The notes beneath the pieces are model-generated. The model made no database searches, was not told the DNA's origin, and saw nothing but the letters and a program-made list of their open reading frames with translations. From positions 1-46,677 of the forward strand of contig CAMYDW010000013.1 of the NCBI GenBank assembly GCA_947254645.1: DNA of 46,677 nucleotides, in the 5' to 3' direction. Positions 34,360-42,018 of the stretch are shown here, one piece after another. This DNA comes from an uncultured Peptococcaceae bacterium (GTDB taxonomy: Bacteria > Bacillota > Peptococcia > Peptococcales > Peptococcaceae). How positions within the stretch are numbered: the first letter of the stretch is position 1; the number at the start of each line of letters is the position of its first letter. Position numbers and translations under genes: made by a program.

Positions 34360-34767
34360 ATGTCAGAAGAACTTAGTATGCTATTAAAACGTGCTATTGA
34401 AGACGAATTATATGCGAGCGAAGCGTTTATAAAACTAGCCGGTCATGAATCATTACCCCTTGATGTCATTTATCATTTTCTGACCTATTCTCAGCAAGAG
34501 AGTGAACATGCGAAGTTGCTTTTAGAAGTCGCAGAACAGCATCAAATAACGATTCATTTAGAAAAAATAAAGGGTCCTGTTATTGAAGACGTTTTATCTT
34601 TTATTGTCGAATATAGAGCGCACGAGGAGTCGGGTATTTTTTATTATGATACGCTATTGAGTTATGAGCTGGATGAGGATATTAAAATTATTATAGAAAA
34701 AATTCGTGATGAAGAAAAAAAACATTATGATTTCTTAGGGTATTTGCTAGAAAAAAATAGGAAATGA
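34360..34767 (+). CDS. ferritin-like diiron protein
   Basis: A 135-residue four-helix protein of the ferritin/rubrerythrin superfamily. Helix motifs: RAIEDELYASEAF (Glu ligand), SQQESEHAKLLLEVAEQH (E..H pair), EYRAHEESGIFYYDTL and RDEEKKHYDFLGYLL (E..H pair), consistent with a diiron site. The rubredoxin domain of rubrerythrin is absent. Possible roles are peroxide removal or iron handling. Strong ribosome binding site AGGAGGAG. It is tightly spaced between the exporter genes and a histidine kinase. Confidence 0.83.
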   Translation: MSEELSMLLKRAIEDELYASEAFIKLAGHESLPLDVIYHFLTYSQQESEHAKLLLEVAEQHQITIHLEKIKGPVIEDVLSFIVEYRAHEESGIFYYDTLLSYELDEDIKIIIEKIRDEEKKHYDFLGYLLEKNRK

Positions 34768-34776
34768 TGAGGAAAA

Positions 34777-35469
34777 ATGGATAAGCAAAAACAGTGGATT
34801 TATCATGTTGCTCAAATGGGACATGAATTAAGAACTCCGCTTAATGCTATAAAAGGTTTTAGTGAAGTTCTAGATAGTGAGCTTATAGGTACACTAAATG
34901 AGAAGCAAAAAAAATATATTGAGAAGATTCTCTTCAGCTCAGAACACTTACTAACCATTATTAATCAGATTTTAGAATGGGCGAAGTTGTCTACAGGAGA
35001 AACCACTTTACAAAAATCACATGTCGCACTTTATCCGTTATGTATTTCTGTGATTTCAATTCAAGAAATGACACTTTCGGAAAAAAATGTTCAAGTCATT
35101 TATGATTTACCAAAAGATTTAGAGGTATATGTCGATCAGCGTAAGTTTAACCAGGTATTAATTAATATCATTTACAATGCTATTAAATTTTCAAAGCCAA
35201 ATACTACAATTACACTAAAATATGATGAGCAAGATCAATATCATTGTCTCTCTGTCATTGATCAGGGGTGTGGTATAGAACAACATTTGCTGAAAGAGAT
35301 ATTTTTGCCATTTAATCAAAGTAGCAAGCGTCTGGATGATACTAAGAGCAGTGGCTTAGGATTATGGATTTCAAAAGTTATTATGGAGGCGCATCAGGGT
35401 AATATTGAAGTCTCTAGTGTTCTTGGTGAGGGAAGTACCTTTACGATAAAGATTTTAAAACAGGTTTGA
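34777..35469 (+). CDS. soluble histidine kinase without a sensor domain
   Basis: A 230-residue protein made only of a dimerisation/phosphoacceptor domain (His16 in MGHELRTPLNAIKGFSEVL) and an HATPase domain (N-box QVLINIIYNAIKFSK, G1 IDQGCGIE, G2 SSGLGLWISK, final GSTFTIKIL). No membrane segment and no PAS or other input domain, so it must be driven by a partner protein. The flanking ferritin-like and polyferredoxin genes, 9 and 4 bases away, are natural candidates. No response regulator lies next to it; the closest is the receiver-PP2C protein at 30752. Confidence 0.93.
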   Translation: MDKQKQWIYHVAQMGHELRTPLNAIKGFSEVLDSELIGTLNEKQKKYIEKILFSSEHLLTIINQILEWAKLSTGETTLQKSHVALYPLCISVISIQEMTLSEKNVQVIYDLPKDLEVYVDQRKFNQVLINIIYNAIKFSKPNTTITLKYDEQDQYHCLSVIDQGCGIEQHLLKEIFLPFNQSSKRLDDTKSSGLGLWISKVIMEAHQGNIEVSSVLGEGSTFTIKILKQV

Positions 35470-35473
35470 TAAT

Positions 35474-36547
35474 ATGAATATATATGATTTTATTTCCATG
35501 AGTATCCCTATTACTATTAATGAAAATAAATGTATCCATGCTTATTCTGGAAAATCAACATGTCAGAAATGCATACGCCATTGTCCTGTGCATGGTATTT
35601 CGTTAGTTGGTCATAAGATTACTGTAGAAGAGTGTATTGGCTGTGGAAGATGCATTCAGCAATGTCCACAACAAGTATTTGAGATGGATTTCCAAAGATT
35701 ATTAAGTATTCCGAAGGCAGATGAATTGATTATTGCCTGTCGAAAAGCAGGTGTTGTTGACTATCCAGTGATTGAAACCAATTGTTTACAACAGTTTAAT
35801 ATTACTCAATTAGCGATGCTGAGCCAAAAATTTTCATCTATTATTATGTATTGTGACAATGAAACTTGTGAGCGGTGCGAATCTCAGTGGTATCCTGAAG
35901 GCCAAAAAATTTTGTTGGGGAAATATGGTTTTTTTAAAACCAGTGAAAGAATTAAAATTATAAGAGACAAAAAAAATCTTCAATGTACATTGGAGAAAAA
36001 CCAACAGGATATAAATAATCGCAGGTTATTCATGAAAAATCATTTTCAAACTTTGAAAAATACGAGCACAAAATACGTGGAGCAGACAGCAAATGCGTAT
36101 ACGAATTCTTTCATAGAAACAATTTCATCTAAATCACTTACATTTCAAAAATCGCCTTCTCAGAGTATGTTGATACATCAAAGCATAGTTGCTTGTGAAG
36201 AAGATGGACTACAAGAAATTCCGTTGGAAAAATTGGATAATATTCGGTGTAGATTTTGTGGAGCATGTGAGAGCATTTGTCCGTGGGAAGCGATTGCACT
36301 GATTAAAAATGAGGATGATTGTTATCTAGCACATCATGATGTGCTTTGTGCGCGTTGTAATTTATGTATCGATATCTGTCCAGAAAACGGATTGCTATGG
36401 GGTCATGGATTGAACATTCATGATTTGTATGAACCTAAGTGGCGGGTTTTAAAGAGTGGCATAAAGAAAATTTGCGAAAATTGTGGTGAAGAGTACTATA
36501 CCTTAGATGATCAACAAGAAAGATGTATCATTTGCCGCAATAAATAA
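35474..36547 (+). CDS. polyferredoxin-like 4Fe-4S protein with C-terminal zinc-ribbon motif
   Basis: A 357-residue soluble protein. An N-terminal ferredoxin pair has an unusual first cluster (C-x9-C-x2-C-x3-CP in CIHAYSGKSTCQKCIRHCP) and CIGCGRCIQQCP. A middle region of about 150 residues contains a further cysteine motif, CDNETCERCESQW. A second pair follows, CRFCGACESICPWEA and CARCNLCIDICPENG. The C-terminus has CENCGEEYYTLDDQQERCIICR, a zinc-ribbon-like CxxC...CxxC. It could relay electrons or sense redox state for the kinase 4 bases upstream. A family name was not recognised. Confidence 0.82.
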   Translation: MNIYDFISMSIPITINENKCIHAYSGKSTCQKCIRHCPVHGISLVGHKITVEECIGCGRCIQQCPQQVFEMDFQRLLSIPKADELIIACRKAGVVDYPVIETNCLQQFNITQLAMLSQKFSSIIMYCDNETCERCESQWYPEGQKILLGKYGFFKTSERIKIIRDKKNLQCTLEKNQQDINNRRLFMKNHFQTLKNTSTKYVEQTANAYTNSFIETISSKSLTFQKSPSQSMLIHQSIVACEEDGLQEIPLEKLDNIRCRFCGACESICPWEAIALIKNEDDCYLAHHDVLCARCNLCIDICPENGLLWGHGLNIHDLYEPKWRVLKSGIKKICENCGEEYYTLDDQQERCIICRNK

Positions 36548-36582
36548 AAAAACACAAACTCATCATGAGTTTGTGTTTTTTT
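36546..36582 (+). terminator. bidirectional terminator between the polyferredoxin gene and yebC
   Basis: An almost perfect palindrome, AAAAAAACACAAACTCAT and ATGAGTTTGTGTTTTTTT around one C. It lies between convergent genes and can serve both strands. Confidence 0.92.
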
Positions 36583-36585
36583 TAT

Positions 36586-37299
36586 TTATTGCATATTATT
36601 GTAAACGTTTTGGATATCATCATCTGCTTCTAAAGCTGCCATCAATTTATCCATGCTTTTGGTTTTATCTTCTGGAACAGCAGTATAGGTGGATGGAATC
36701 ATAGTGATTTCACCAGATAATATAGGAATATTTTTTTCTTCGATTGCTTCTCTAACAGCTGAATAATCATCGGTTAATGTGATGATTTCGTAATAAGTAT
36801 CTTCTGCACTAAAATCCTCTGCGCCTGCTTCAAGAACAAGCTCCATTAGTGTATCCTCATCCAATGGGCAGTTTTCTTTTTCAATAGCAATGGCACCTTT
36901 GCGTTCAAACATAAAGCTGACGCAACCAGCAGTACCGAGATTACCACCAAATTTATCTAAATAGTGTCGAACATTGCCCGCCGTTCTGTTTTTGTTATCG
37001 GTAAGGCATTCAATGATAAGTGCAATTCCACCAGGACCGTATCCTTCATAAGTGATGTGTTCGTAGTTTTCGCCACCACTTTCACCAGTCCCTTTTTTTA
37101 TTGCACGATTGATGTTATCATTAGGCATATTATCTGCTTTTGCTTTATCAATGGCAAGTTTTAGTGCAGCATTATACGCAGGGTCTCCACCACCACTACG
37201 TGCTGCTACTGTAATGTTTCTTGCATGTTTTGTGAAGGTACTGGAGCGTAAGCTGTCCATTTTATTTTTTTTGCCTTCAATATTATGAATACGACCCAT
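36586..37299 (-). CDS. YebC/PmpR family protein (TACO1-like)
   Basis: A 237-residue member of the DUF28 family. Members have been described as DNA-binding regulators and, more recently, as factors that help ribosomes translate proline-rich stretches; TACO1 is the mitochondrial member. N-terminal MGRIHNIEGKKNKMDSLR, then ITVAARSGGGDP, ALKLAIDKAKADNMPNDNI and YEGYGPGGIALIIECLTDN are diagnostic. Ribosome binding site AAGGAGAG about 9 bases upstream of ATG on the minus strand. Confidence 0.95.
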   Translation of the reverse strand: MGRIHNIEGKKNKMDSLRSSTFTKHARNITVAARSGGGDPAYNAALKLAIDKAKADNMPNDNINRAIKKGTGESGGENYEHITYEGYGPGGIALIIECLTDNKNRTAGNVRHYLDKFGGNLGTAGCVSFMFERKGAIAIEKENCPLDEDTLMELVLEAGAEDFSAEDTYYEIITLTDDYSAVREAIEEKNIPILSGEITMIPSTYTAVPEDKTKSMDKLMAALEADDDIQNVYNNMQ

Positions 37300-37385
37300 T
37301 CATATCTCTCCTTATCTAAATAATGCATAATTAGAATTATAGTCTTATTGAAGAAGTAACGCAAGACTAGAAAGGGTGAAATTTT

Positions 37386-37889
37386 TTGTTAAAATTTGAA
37401 AAAGTAAGTTTTGAACAATTTAAAAGCGATTGCATAAGACAAGGCTATTGCGAATCATTGGATTATCAGAAAATATATGAATCCATTGAACTACCTAAAC
37501 GCTCAACGCAGGGATCTGCAGGATATGATTTTTTTGCACCATTTTCTTTTGAACTATATCCTAATAAGAGTATTTTCATCCCGACAGGCATAAGAGCAAA
37601 AATGCCCTATGGCGTGGTATTAATCTTAGCGCCAAGAAGTGGTCAAGGGATTCGCTTTAAACTGCAATTAATGAATACAATTGGTGTGATTGATGCAGAT
37701 TATTATGAAGCAACCAATCAAGGTCACATCATGGTGTCTCTATTTAATGACCATAGAGAAGGTCATGTGATGAATGTAGAAGCGGGGCAAGCTTTCTGCC
37801 AAGGACTTTTTTTACCATACTATCTGACCGATGATGATCACAGTAATCAAAGTAGAACAGGAGGATTTGGTAGTACAGATCAAAAATAG
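37386..37889 (+). CDS. dut: dUTP diphosphatase (dUTPase)
   Basis: Hydrolyses dUTP to dUMP and pyrophosphate, keeping uracil out of DNA. All five trimeric-dUTPase motifs are present in the 167 residues: GSAGYDFFAP (I), APRSGQGIR (II), GVIDADYYEATNQG (III), GQAFCQGLFLPY (IV) and the C-terminal RTGGFGSTD (V). About 35 extra N-terminal residues precede motif I, and motif III has a short insert. TTG start with AAGGGTG about 8 bases upstream. The ylxM promoter begins right after its stop. Confidence 0.92.
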   Translation: MLKFEKVSFEQFKSDCIRQGYCESLDYQKIYESIELPKRSTQGSAGYDFFAPFSFELYPNKSIFIPTGIRAKMPYGVVLILAPRSGQGIRFKLQLMNTIGVIDADYYEATNQGHIMVSLFNDHREGHVMNVEAGQAFCQGLFLPYYLTDDDHSNQSRTGGFGSTDQK

Positions 37890-37892
37890 TTG

Positions 37893-37921
37893 TTGACAAA
37901 TTAGTAATAAATGTGTATAGT
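37893..37921 (+). promoter_or_regulatory. promoter of the ylxM-ffh-trmD operon
   Basis: Consensus TTGACA (37893-37898), a 17-base spacer and TATAGT (37916-37921). It covers an in-frame ATG at 37911, which rules that codon out as the ylxM start. Confidence 0.87.
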
Positions 37922-37961
37922 TACATGGTGTCAAGTTTCAGAAGTTGACAGAGGTGAAGAA

Positions 37962-38336
37962 ATGCCTTTATCGATTCAAAAGAGAAACAGAATGATTTGT
38001 CTTTTTGACTGTTATAGTAGTTTGTTAACAGAGAAGCAGACAGAGCTATTTAAATATTATTTTTATGAAGATTTGTCTTTAGCAGAGATTTCTGAACTAT
38101 GTCATATTAGTCGACAAGCTGTTCATAATAGCCTTGGACGATGTGAAGAAATTCTTGAAACCTATGAACAACAATTGAAAATACTTGAACGTACAGAGCG
38201 TTACGAAATGCTTTTTAATGATGTGATAGAAACCATTGAAGACAGTCTGAAAACTGGAAAATGGGAAGAAAAAGTATATGTAGACACACTAGAGCGCTTG
38301 CAAGAAGCTAGAAAGGCTGATGTAGATGGCACTTGA
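37962..38336 (+). CDS. ylxM: YlxM/p13-family SRP-associated regulator
   Basis: A 124-residue protein of the UPF0122 family, encoded upstream of ffh across Bacillota; the streptococcal homologue binds SRP RNA and Ffh. A sigma-70 region-4-like helix-turn-helix is seen in LSLAEISELCHISRQAVHNSL. Start at ATG with GAGGTG 5-6 bases before it. The end overlaps ffh by 11 bases. Confidence 0.93.
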   Translation: MPLSIQKRNRMICLFDCYSSLLTEKQTELFKYYFYEDLSLAEISELCHISRQAVHNSLGRCEEILETYEQQLKILERTERYEMLFNDVIETIEDSLKTGKWEEKVYVDTLERLQEARKADVDGT

Positions 38337-39675
38337 TGGATTAAGTGAGAGATTACAGGATGTCTTTTCTAAATTAAAAGGAAAAGGTAAAATCAGCGAG
38401 CAAGATGTCAAGGATGTATTGCGAGAAGTGCGTATTGCACTTTTAGAAGCTGACGTCAATTATAAGGTCGTTAAGGAATTTGTTGCCACTATTAAAGACA
38501 GAGCGTTAGGCGAAGATGTTATGGAAAGCTTAACACCAGGTCAACAAGTAGTGAAAATTGTTCATGAAGAGTTAACCGCTCTTATGGGTGGTGAAGCGAA
38601 AGCGATTAAAGTCAATTCTAAACCACCAACTGTTATTATGATGGTAGGGCTACAAGGTTCAGGTAAAACAACCTCTACTGGAAAATTAGCCAAATATCTC
38701 AAAGACAAGATGCGAAAGCGTCCATTATTAGTTGCTTGCGATGTTTATCGTCCAGCAGCAATCCAACAGTTGAAAGTATTAGGCGAACAGCTTGATATTA
38801 CTGTATATGAAGAAGGCAATGAGGTTTCACCTGTTGATATTGCCAAGAATGCAGTTGAACATGCAAAAAAACACGGCAATGACATGGTCTTAGTTGATAC
38901 GGCTGGTCGACTTCATATTGATGAAGTTTTGATGAACGAGCTTGTCGATATTAGAACAGCCATTGTTCCAGATGAAATTTTGCTTGTGATAGATGCCATG
39001 ACAGGGCAAGATGCTGTAAATGTTGCAGAACATTTTAATGATCATCTTGATATCACAGGCGTAGTGCTTACTAAACTCGATGGTGATACACGAGGCGGGG
39101 CAGCACTTTCCGTAAAAAGCATTACTGGAAAACCAATTAAATTTACAGGTATGGGCGAAAAAATGGATGCCCTAGAGCCTTTTTATCCAGATCGAATGGC
39201 ATCGAGAATTCTTGGTATGGGCGATATTATGACGCTCATTGAAAAAGCACAAAGTGAATTTGATCAAGATGAGGCAAAAGCGCTTCAGGATAAAATAATG
39301 AAATCTACCTTTACCCTAGAAGATTATTTGAACCAAATGGATCAAATGAAAAACATGGGGGATTTAGATAGTATCCTTTCAATGATGCCTGGTATGAGCA
39401 AGAAAATGCTCAAAAATGCAAAAATTGATGCGAAGGATATGGAACACACTCGTGCTATCATTTTATCAATGACACCGCACGAAAGACAAAATCCTAAAAT
39501 TATCAACGGTAATCGTAGAAAACGTATTGCTGCTGGTGCTGGGTTAAAAGTGCAGGATGTTAATAGATTGCTGAAACAATTTGAGCAATCCCAAGTATTT
39601 ATGAAGCAATTTAGCAATATGAGTAGTGGCAAAGGTGGCAAAAAAGGCCGCATGTCTCTATTTGGATTAAAATAA
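38326..39675 (+). CDS. ffh: signal recognition particle GTPase Ffh
   Basis: Protein subunit of the SRP, which takes nascent membrane proteins to FtsY and SecYEG. The 449 residues comprise the N domain, the G domain (G1 GLQGSGKTTSTGKLA, DTAGRLHID, TKLDGDTRGG) and the methionine-rich M domain (MDQMKNMG, MMPGMSKKM) with the RNA-binding HERQNPKIINGNRRKRIA. The SRP RNA gene was not found in the window. Confidence 0.98.
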   Translation: MALDGLSERLQDVFSKLKGKGKISEQDVKDVLREVRIALLEADVNYKVVKEFVATIKDRALGEDVMESLTPGQQVVKIVHEELTALMGGEAKAIKVNSKPPTVIMMVGLQGSGKTTSTGKLAKYLKDKMRKRPLLVACDVYRPAAIQQLKVLGEQLDITVYEEGNEVSPVDIAKNAVEHAKKHGNDMVLVDTAGRLHIDEVLMNELVDIRTAIVPDEILLVIDAMTGQDAVNVAEHFNDHLDITGVVLTKLDGDTRGGAALSVKSITGKPIKFTGMGEKMDALEPFYPDRMASRILGMGDIMTLIEKAQSEFDQDEAKALQDKIMKSTFTLEDYLNQMDQMKNMGDLDSILSMMPGMSKKMLKNAKIDAKDMEHTRAIILSMTPHERQNPKIINGNRRKRIAAGAGLKVQDVNRLLKQFEQSQVFMKQFSNMSSGKGGKKGRMSLFGLK

Positions 39676-39699
39676 TCAATTGAAGGAGGTGTTAAAGAT

Positions 39700-39939
39700 A
39701 TGGCAACAAAAATTAGATTAAAAAGAATGGGTGCTAAGAAGAAACCTTTTTATCGTATTGTTGTAGCTGACAGCCGTGCGCCACGTGATGGTCGCTTCAT
39801 CGAAGAAATCGGTTACTACAACCCAAATGTAGAACCTGCTCAAATCGAAGTAAATGTTGAAGCTGCTCAAAAATGGCTTAATACAGGTGCACAACCTTCT
39901 GATACCGTTCGCAGCTTATTGAAAAAAGCTGGCGTTTAA
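39700..39939 (+). CDS. rpsP: 30S ribosomal protein S16
   Basis: A 79-residue S16: MATKIRLKRMGAKKKPFYRI, ADSRAPRDGRFIEEIGYYNP and WLNTGAQPSDTVRSLLKKAG. Strong ribosome binding site GAAGGAGGTG. Position between ffh and khpA is the conserved one. Confidence 0.98.
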   Translation: MATKIRLKRMGAKKKPFYRIVVADSRAPRDGRFIEEIGYYNPNVEPAQIEVNVEAAQKWLNTGAQPSDTVRSLLKKAGV

Positions 39940-39965
39940 TTTTAGTCAAAGAATGGACTGATCAT

Positions 39966-40196
39966 ATGGAAAATTTGGTTTTACATCTAGCAAAGTCTTT
40001 AGTCGATGATCCAGATTCCGTATCGGTTAAAGTTGATGAAACGCCTGAATCAATCACCGTACAACTTTCTGTTGCACCAAATGATATGGGTAAAATTATC
40101 GGCAAACATGGACGTATTGCTAATTCAATTCGTACAATCATGAAAGCTGCTGGTAGTGTACAACATAAGAAAGTTTATGTTGATATTGTAGAATGA
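39966..40196 (+). CDS. khpA: KH-domain RNA-binding protein KhpA (YlqC)
   Basis: A 76-residue single KH domain with the GxxG loop in IIGKHGRIANSIRTIM. KhpA, with KhpB, binds RNA and affects cell elongation in Gram-positive cocci. The ribosome binding site is poor, so translation is probably coupled to rpsP 26 bases upstream. A terminator follows. Confidence 0.96.
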   Translation: MENLVLHLAKSLVDDPDSVSVKVDETPESITVQLSVAPNDMGKIIGKHGRIANSIRTIMKAAGSVQHKKVYVDIVE

Positions 40197-40198
40197 TT

Positions 40199-40231
40199 GA
40201 AAATCCAGATTCCTAGGAGTCTGGATTTTTT
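40199..40231 (+). terminator. intra-operon terminator after khpA
   Basis: GAAAATCCAGA and TCTGGATTTTTT pair around TTCCTAGGAG, with six T. No clear promoter is visible before ylqD, so it may act as a partial terminator that lowers ylqD-rimM-trmD expression relative to rpsP. Confidence 0.82.
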
Positions 40232-40258
40232 ACTATATCTTAGAAAAGAGGAATAATC

Positions 40259-40669
40259 ATGGATGCATTGAAGATTTTAGGAAAAGTTTACTATAAACAA
40301 ATTGTGACAGATGCCTATAAAACAAAGGCCAAAAAAGAGATCCAGGCTCAAATGGATGAAATAGATCGTCAGCTTGAAGAGTTTGATAAGCAAATGAGCA
40401 AAACCATGACAGAATTAACCTTAAAAGCCCATCCACAGACCGAAGCTTTACGTCAGCAATTCAACATGGAAAGAGATAAAATTGCTGTTTACAAAGAACA
40501 ATTTGCACAAGCTTTAGCTGCAGTCGACCAACTTGAAAATGGAACTGAAGTAGATACTGGTGATGGTGAATTTATTACTGAATTAAAAGTTGGAGATTCC
40601 TTCTCAAGCACCTTGAATTATGATTTAGTCATTGAAGATGATGTTGTAAAAGAAATTAGAAAGAAATAA
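40259..40669 (+). CDS. ylqD: YlqD-family protein
   Basis: A 136-residue protein of the YlqD family, of unknown function, found between khpA and rimM in B. subtilis and relatives. It consists of a central coiled coil (about residues 25-90, QMDEIDRQLEEFDKQMSK ... RQQFNMERDKIAVYKEQF) and a small beta-rich C-terminus (FITELKVGDSF). Ribosome binding site AGAGGA. One base separates its stop from the rimM start. Confidence 0.85.
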   Translation: MDALKILGKVYYKQIVTDAYKTKAKKEIQAQMDEIDRQLEEFDKQMSKTMTELTLKAHPQTEALRQQFNMERDKIAVYKEQFAQALAAVDQLENGTEVDTGDGEFITELKVGDSFSSTLNYDLVIEDDVVKEIRKK

Positions 40670-40670
40670 G

Positions 40671-41177
40671 ATGGAAAAGGTTAGAGTAGGAAAAATTCTT
40701 AGTGCACATGGCATTAAAGGAGAAGTAAGTGTATATCCTCTTACGGATCAACCTGCACGATTTAAAAAACTAGACGCTGTTTTTTTAGAAAACAGTAAAA
40801 TGGCTCTCAAAGAACTTCATATTACATCTGTTCGCTTTCATAAAAACGAAGTATTGTTAATGTTTAAAGAAATATCTTCTCGTAACGATGCTGAATTGTT
40901 AAAGCATGCCTATTTGTGCATTGATAAAAGTGAACGATTAAGCTTACCCAAAAATTCCTATTATATTGATGATTTAATTGGTATGGCTGTATATGAGAAT
41001 GAACAATATTTAGGCATTATTCAAGAAGTGTTACAGCCAGGTAGTAATGATGTGTATGTTTTGGAAAGCGAAATTTATCCCAATCTTTGCATTCCAGCAA
41101 TGAAGTCAGTAATTTTATCTGTTGACATTGAAGAAAAGAAGATGATGGTTCAACTGCCGAAAGGATTGGTTGATTGA
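40671..41177 (+). CDS. rimM: 16S rRNA processing protein RimM
   Basis: Assists maturation of the 30S head, binding S19. The 168 residues show VGKILSAHGIKGEVSVYPLTD at the N-terminus (RimM domain) and a PRC-barrel C-terminal half with LIGMAVYENEQYLGIIQEVL and IPAMKSVI. Weak ribosome binding site, so coupling to ylqD is likely. Overlaps trmD by one base. Confidence 0.95.
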   Translation: MEKVRVGKILSAHGIKGEVSVYPLTDQPARFKKLDAVFLENSKMALKELHITSVRFHKNEVLLMFKEISSRNDAELLKHAYLCIDKSERLSLPKNSYYIDDLIGMAVYENEQYLGIIQEVLQPGSNDVYVLESEIYPNLCIPAMKSVILSVDIEEKKMMVQLPKGLVD

Positions 41178-41905
41178 TGAATATTCAAGTATTTACTCTT
41201 TTCCCTGATATGTTTAAAGGCCCTCTTGGAGAAAGCTTGATTGGAAAAGCCAAAAACAATGGTATTTTAAATATTGACATCATTAATTTCCGTCAGTATT
41301 CAACAGACAAATATGGTCATGTAGATGACACGCCTTACGGTGGTGGTGCAGGCATGCTCTTGAAACCAGAGCCAATCATTACAGCCCTTCGTGAAAATGT
41401 GAATAAAGATACTGCCATTATATTGGTTTCTCCTCAAGGTAAAACATTTACGCAAGAAGATGCCAATAGACTTTCTCAACTAGAATCAGTTGCTTTTGTG
41501 TGTGGACACTATGAGGGTTTTGATGAACGCATTCGGGAGCATGTGACAGATGAATATTCTATTGGCGATTATGTTCTGACAGGTGGGGAACTCCCTGCTA
41601 TGGTAATGATTGATAGCATTGCACGTCTGATACCAGGTGTTATTAAGGAAAAAGCTTCTTATGAAGATGATTCCTTTTATAATGGATTATTGGAATATCC
41701 TCAATACACCAAGCCTCGTGTCTTTGAAGGAAAAGAAGTCCCAGAAGTGCTTCTGAGTGGTCATCATAAAAATATTAAACGTTGGCAAAAAAAAGAAGCG
41801 CTTCGCCGTACTTATCTTAGAAGACCTGATTTATTAGAGCGGTATGAATGGAGCAAAGAAGATAAAATTCTGTTTGATGAAGTTTTAAACGAAGAAAAAG
41901 ATTAA
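41177..41905 (+). CDS. trmD: tRNA (guanine37-N1)-methyltransferase
   Basis: SPOUT-family enzyme that makes m1G37 in tRNAs and prevents +1 frameshifting. The 242 residues contain IQVFTLFPDMFKGPLGESL, DDTPYGGGAGMLLKPEPI, the knot region VCGHYEGFDERI and YSIGDYVLTGGELPAM, and the C-terminal RRPDLLERYEW. ATG inside TGATG at the rimM stop; the TTG one codon earlier is less likely. In B. subtilis rplS comes next, but here a strong terminator and foreign DNA follow. Confidence 0.98.
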   Translation: MNIQVFTLFPDMFKGPLGESLIGKAKNNGILNIDIINFRQYSTDKYGHVDDTPYGGGAGMLLKPEPIITALRENVNKDTAIILVSPQGKTFTQEDANRLSQLESVAFVCGHYEGFDERIREHVTDEYSIGDYVLTGGELPAMVMIDSIARLIPGVIKEKASYEDDSFYNGLLEYPQYTKPRVFEGKEVPEVLLSGHHKNIKRWQKKEALRRTYLRRPDLLERYEWSKEDKILFDEVLNEEKD

Positions 41906-41937
41906 AAGAGTGCTACGATGGTAGCACTCTTTTTTTG
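41906..41937 (+). terminator. terminator of the ylxM-trmD operon
   Basis: An 11-bp perfect stem AAGAGTGCTAC/GTAGCACTCTT with loop GATG and a long T run, directly after the trmD stop. Confidence 0.94.
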
Positions 41938-42018
41938 AATTCAATTCTTGTATCACCAAACGGATTAACCTCTTAGGGACAGAGAAAATAATAAAAACTT
42001 GGAAAGGAGGTAATTCTC

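Noticed and set aside
37911..37961. Upstream ATG for ylxM
   Set aside because: It overlaps the spacer of a consensus promoter, so it would not be transcribed.
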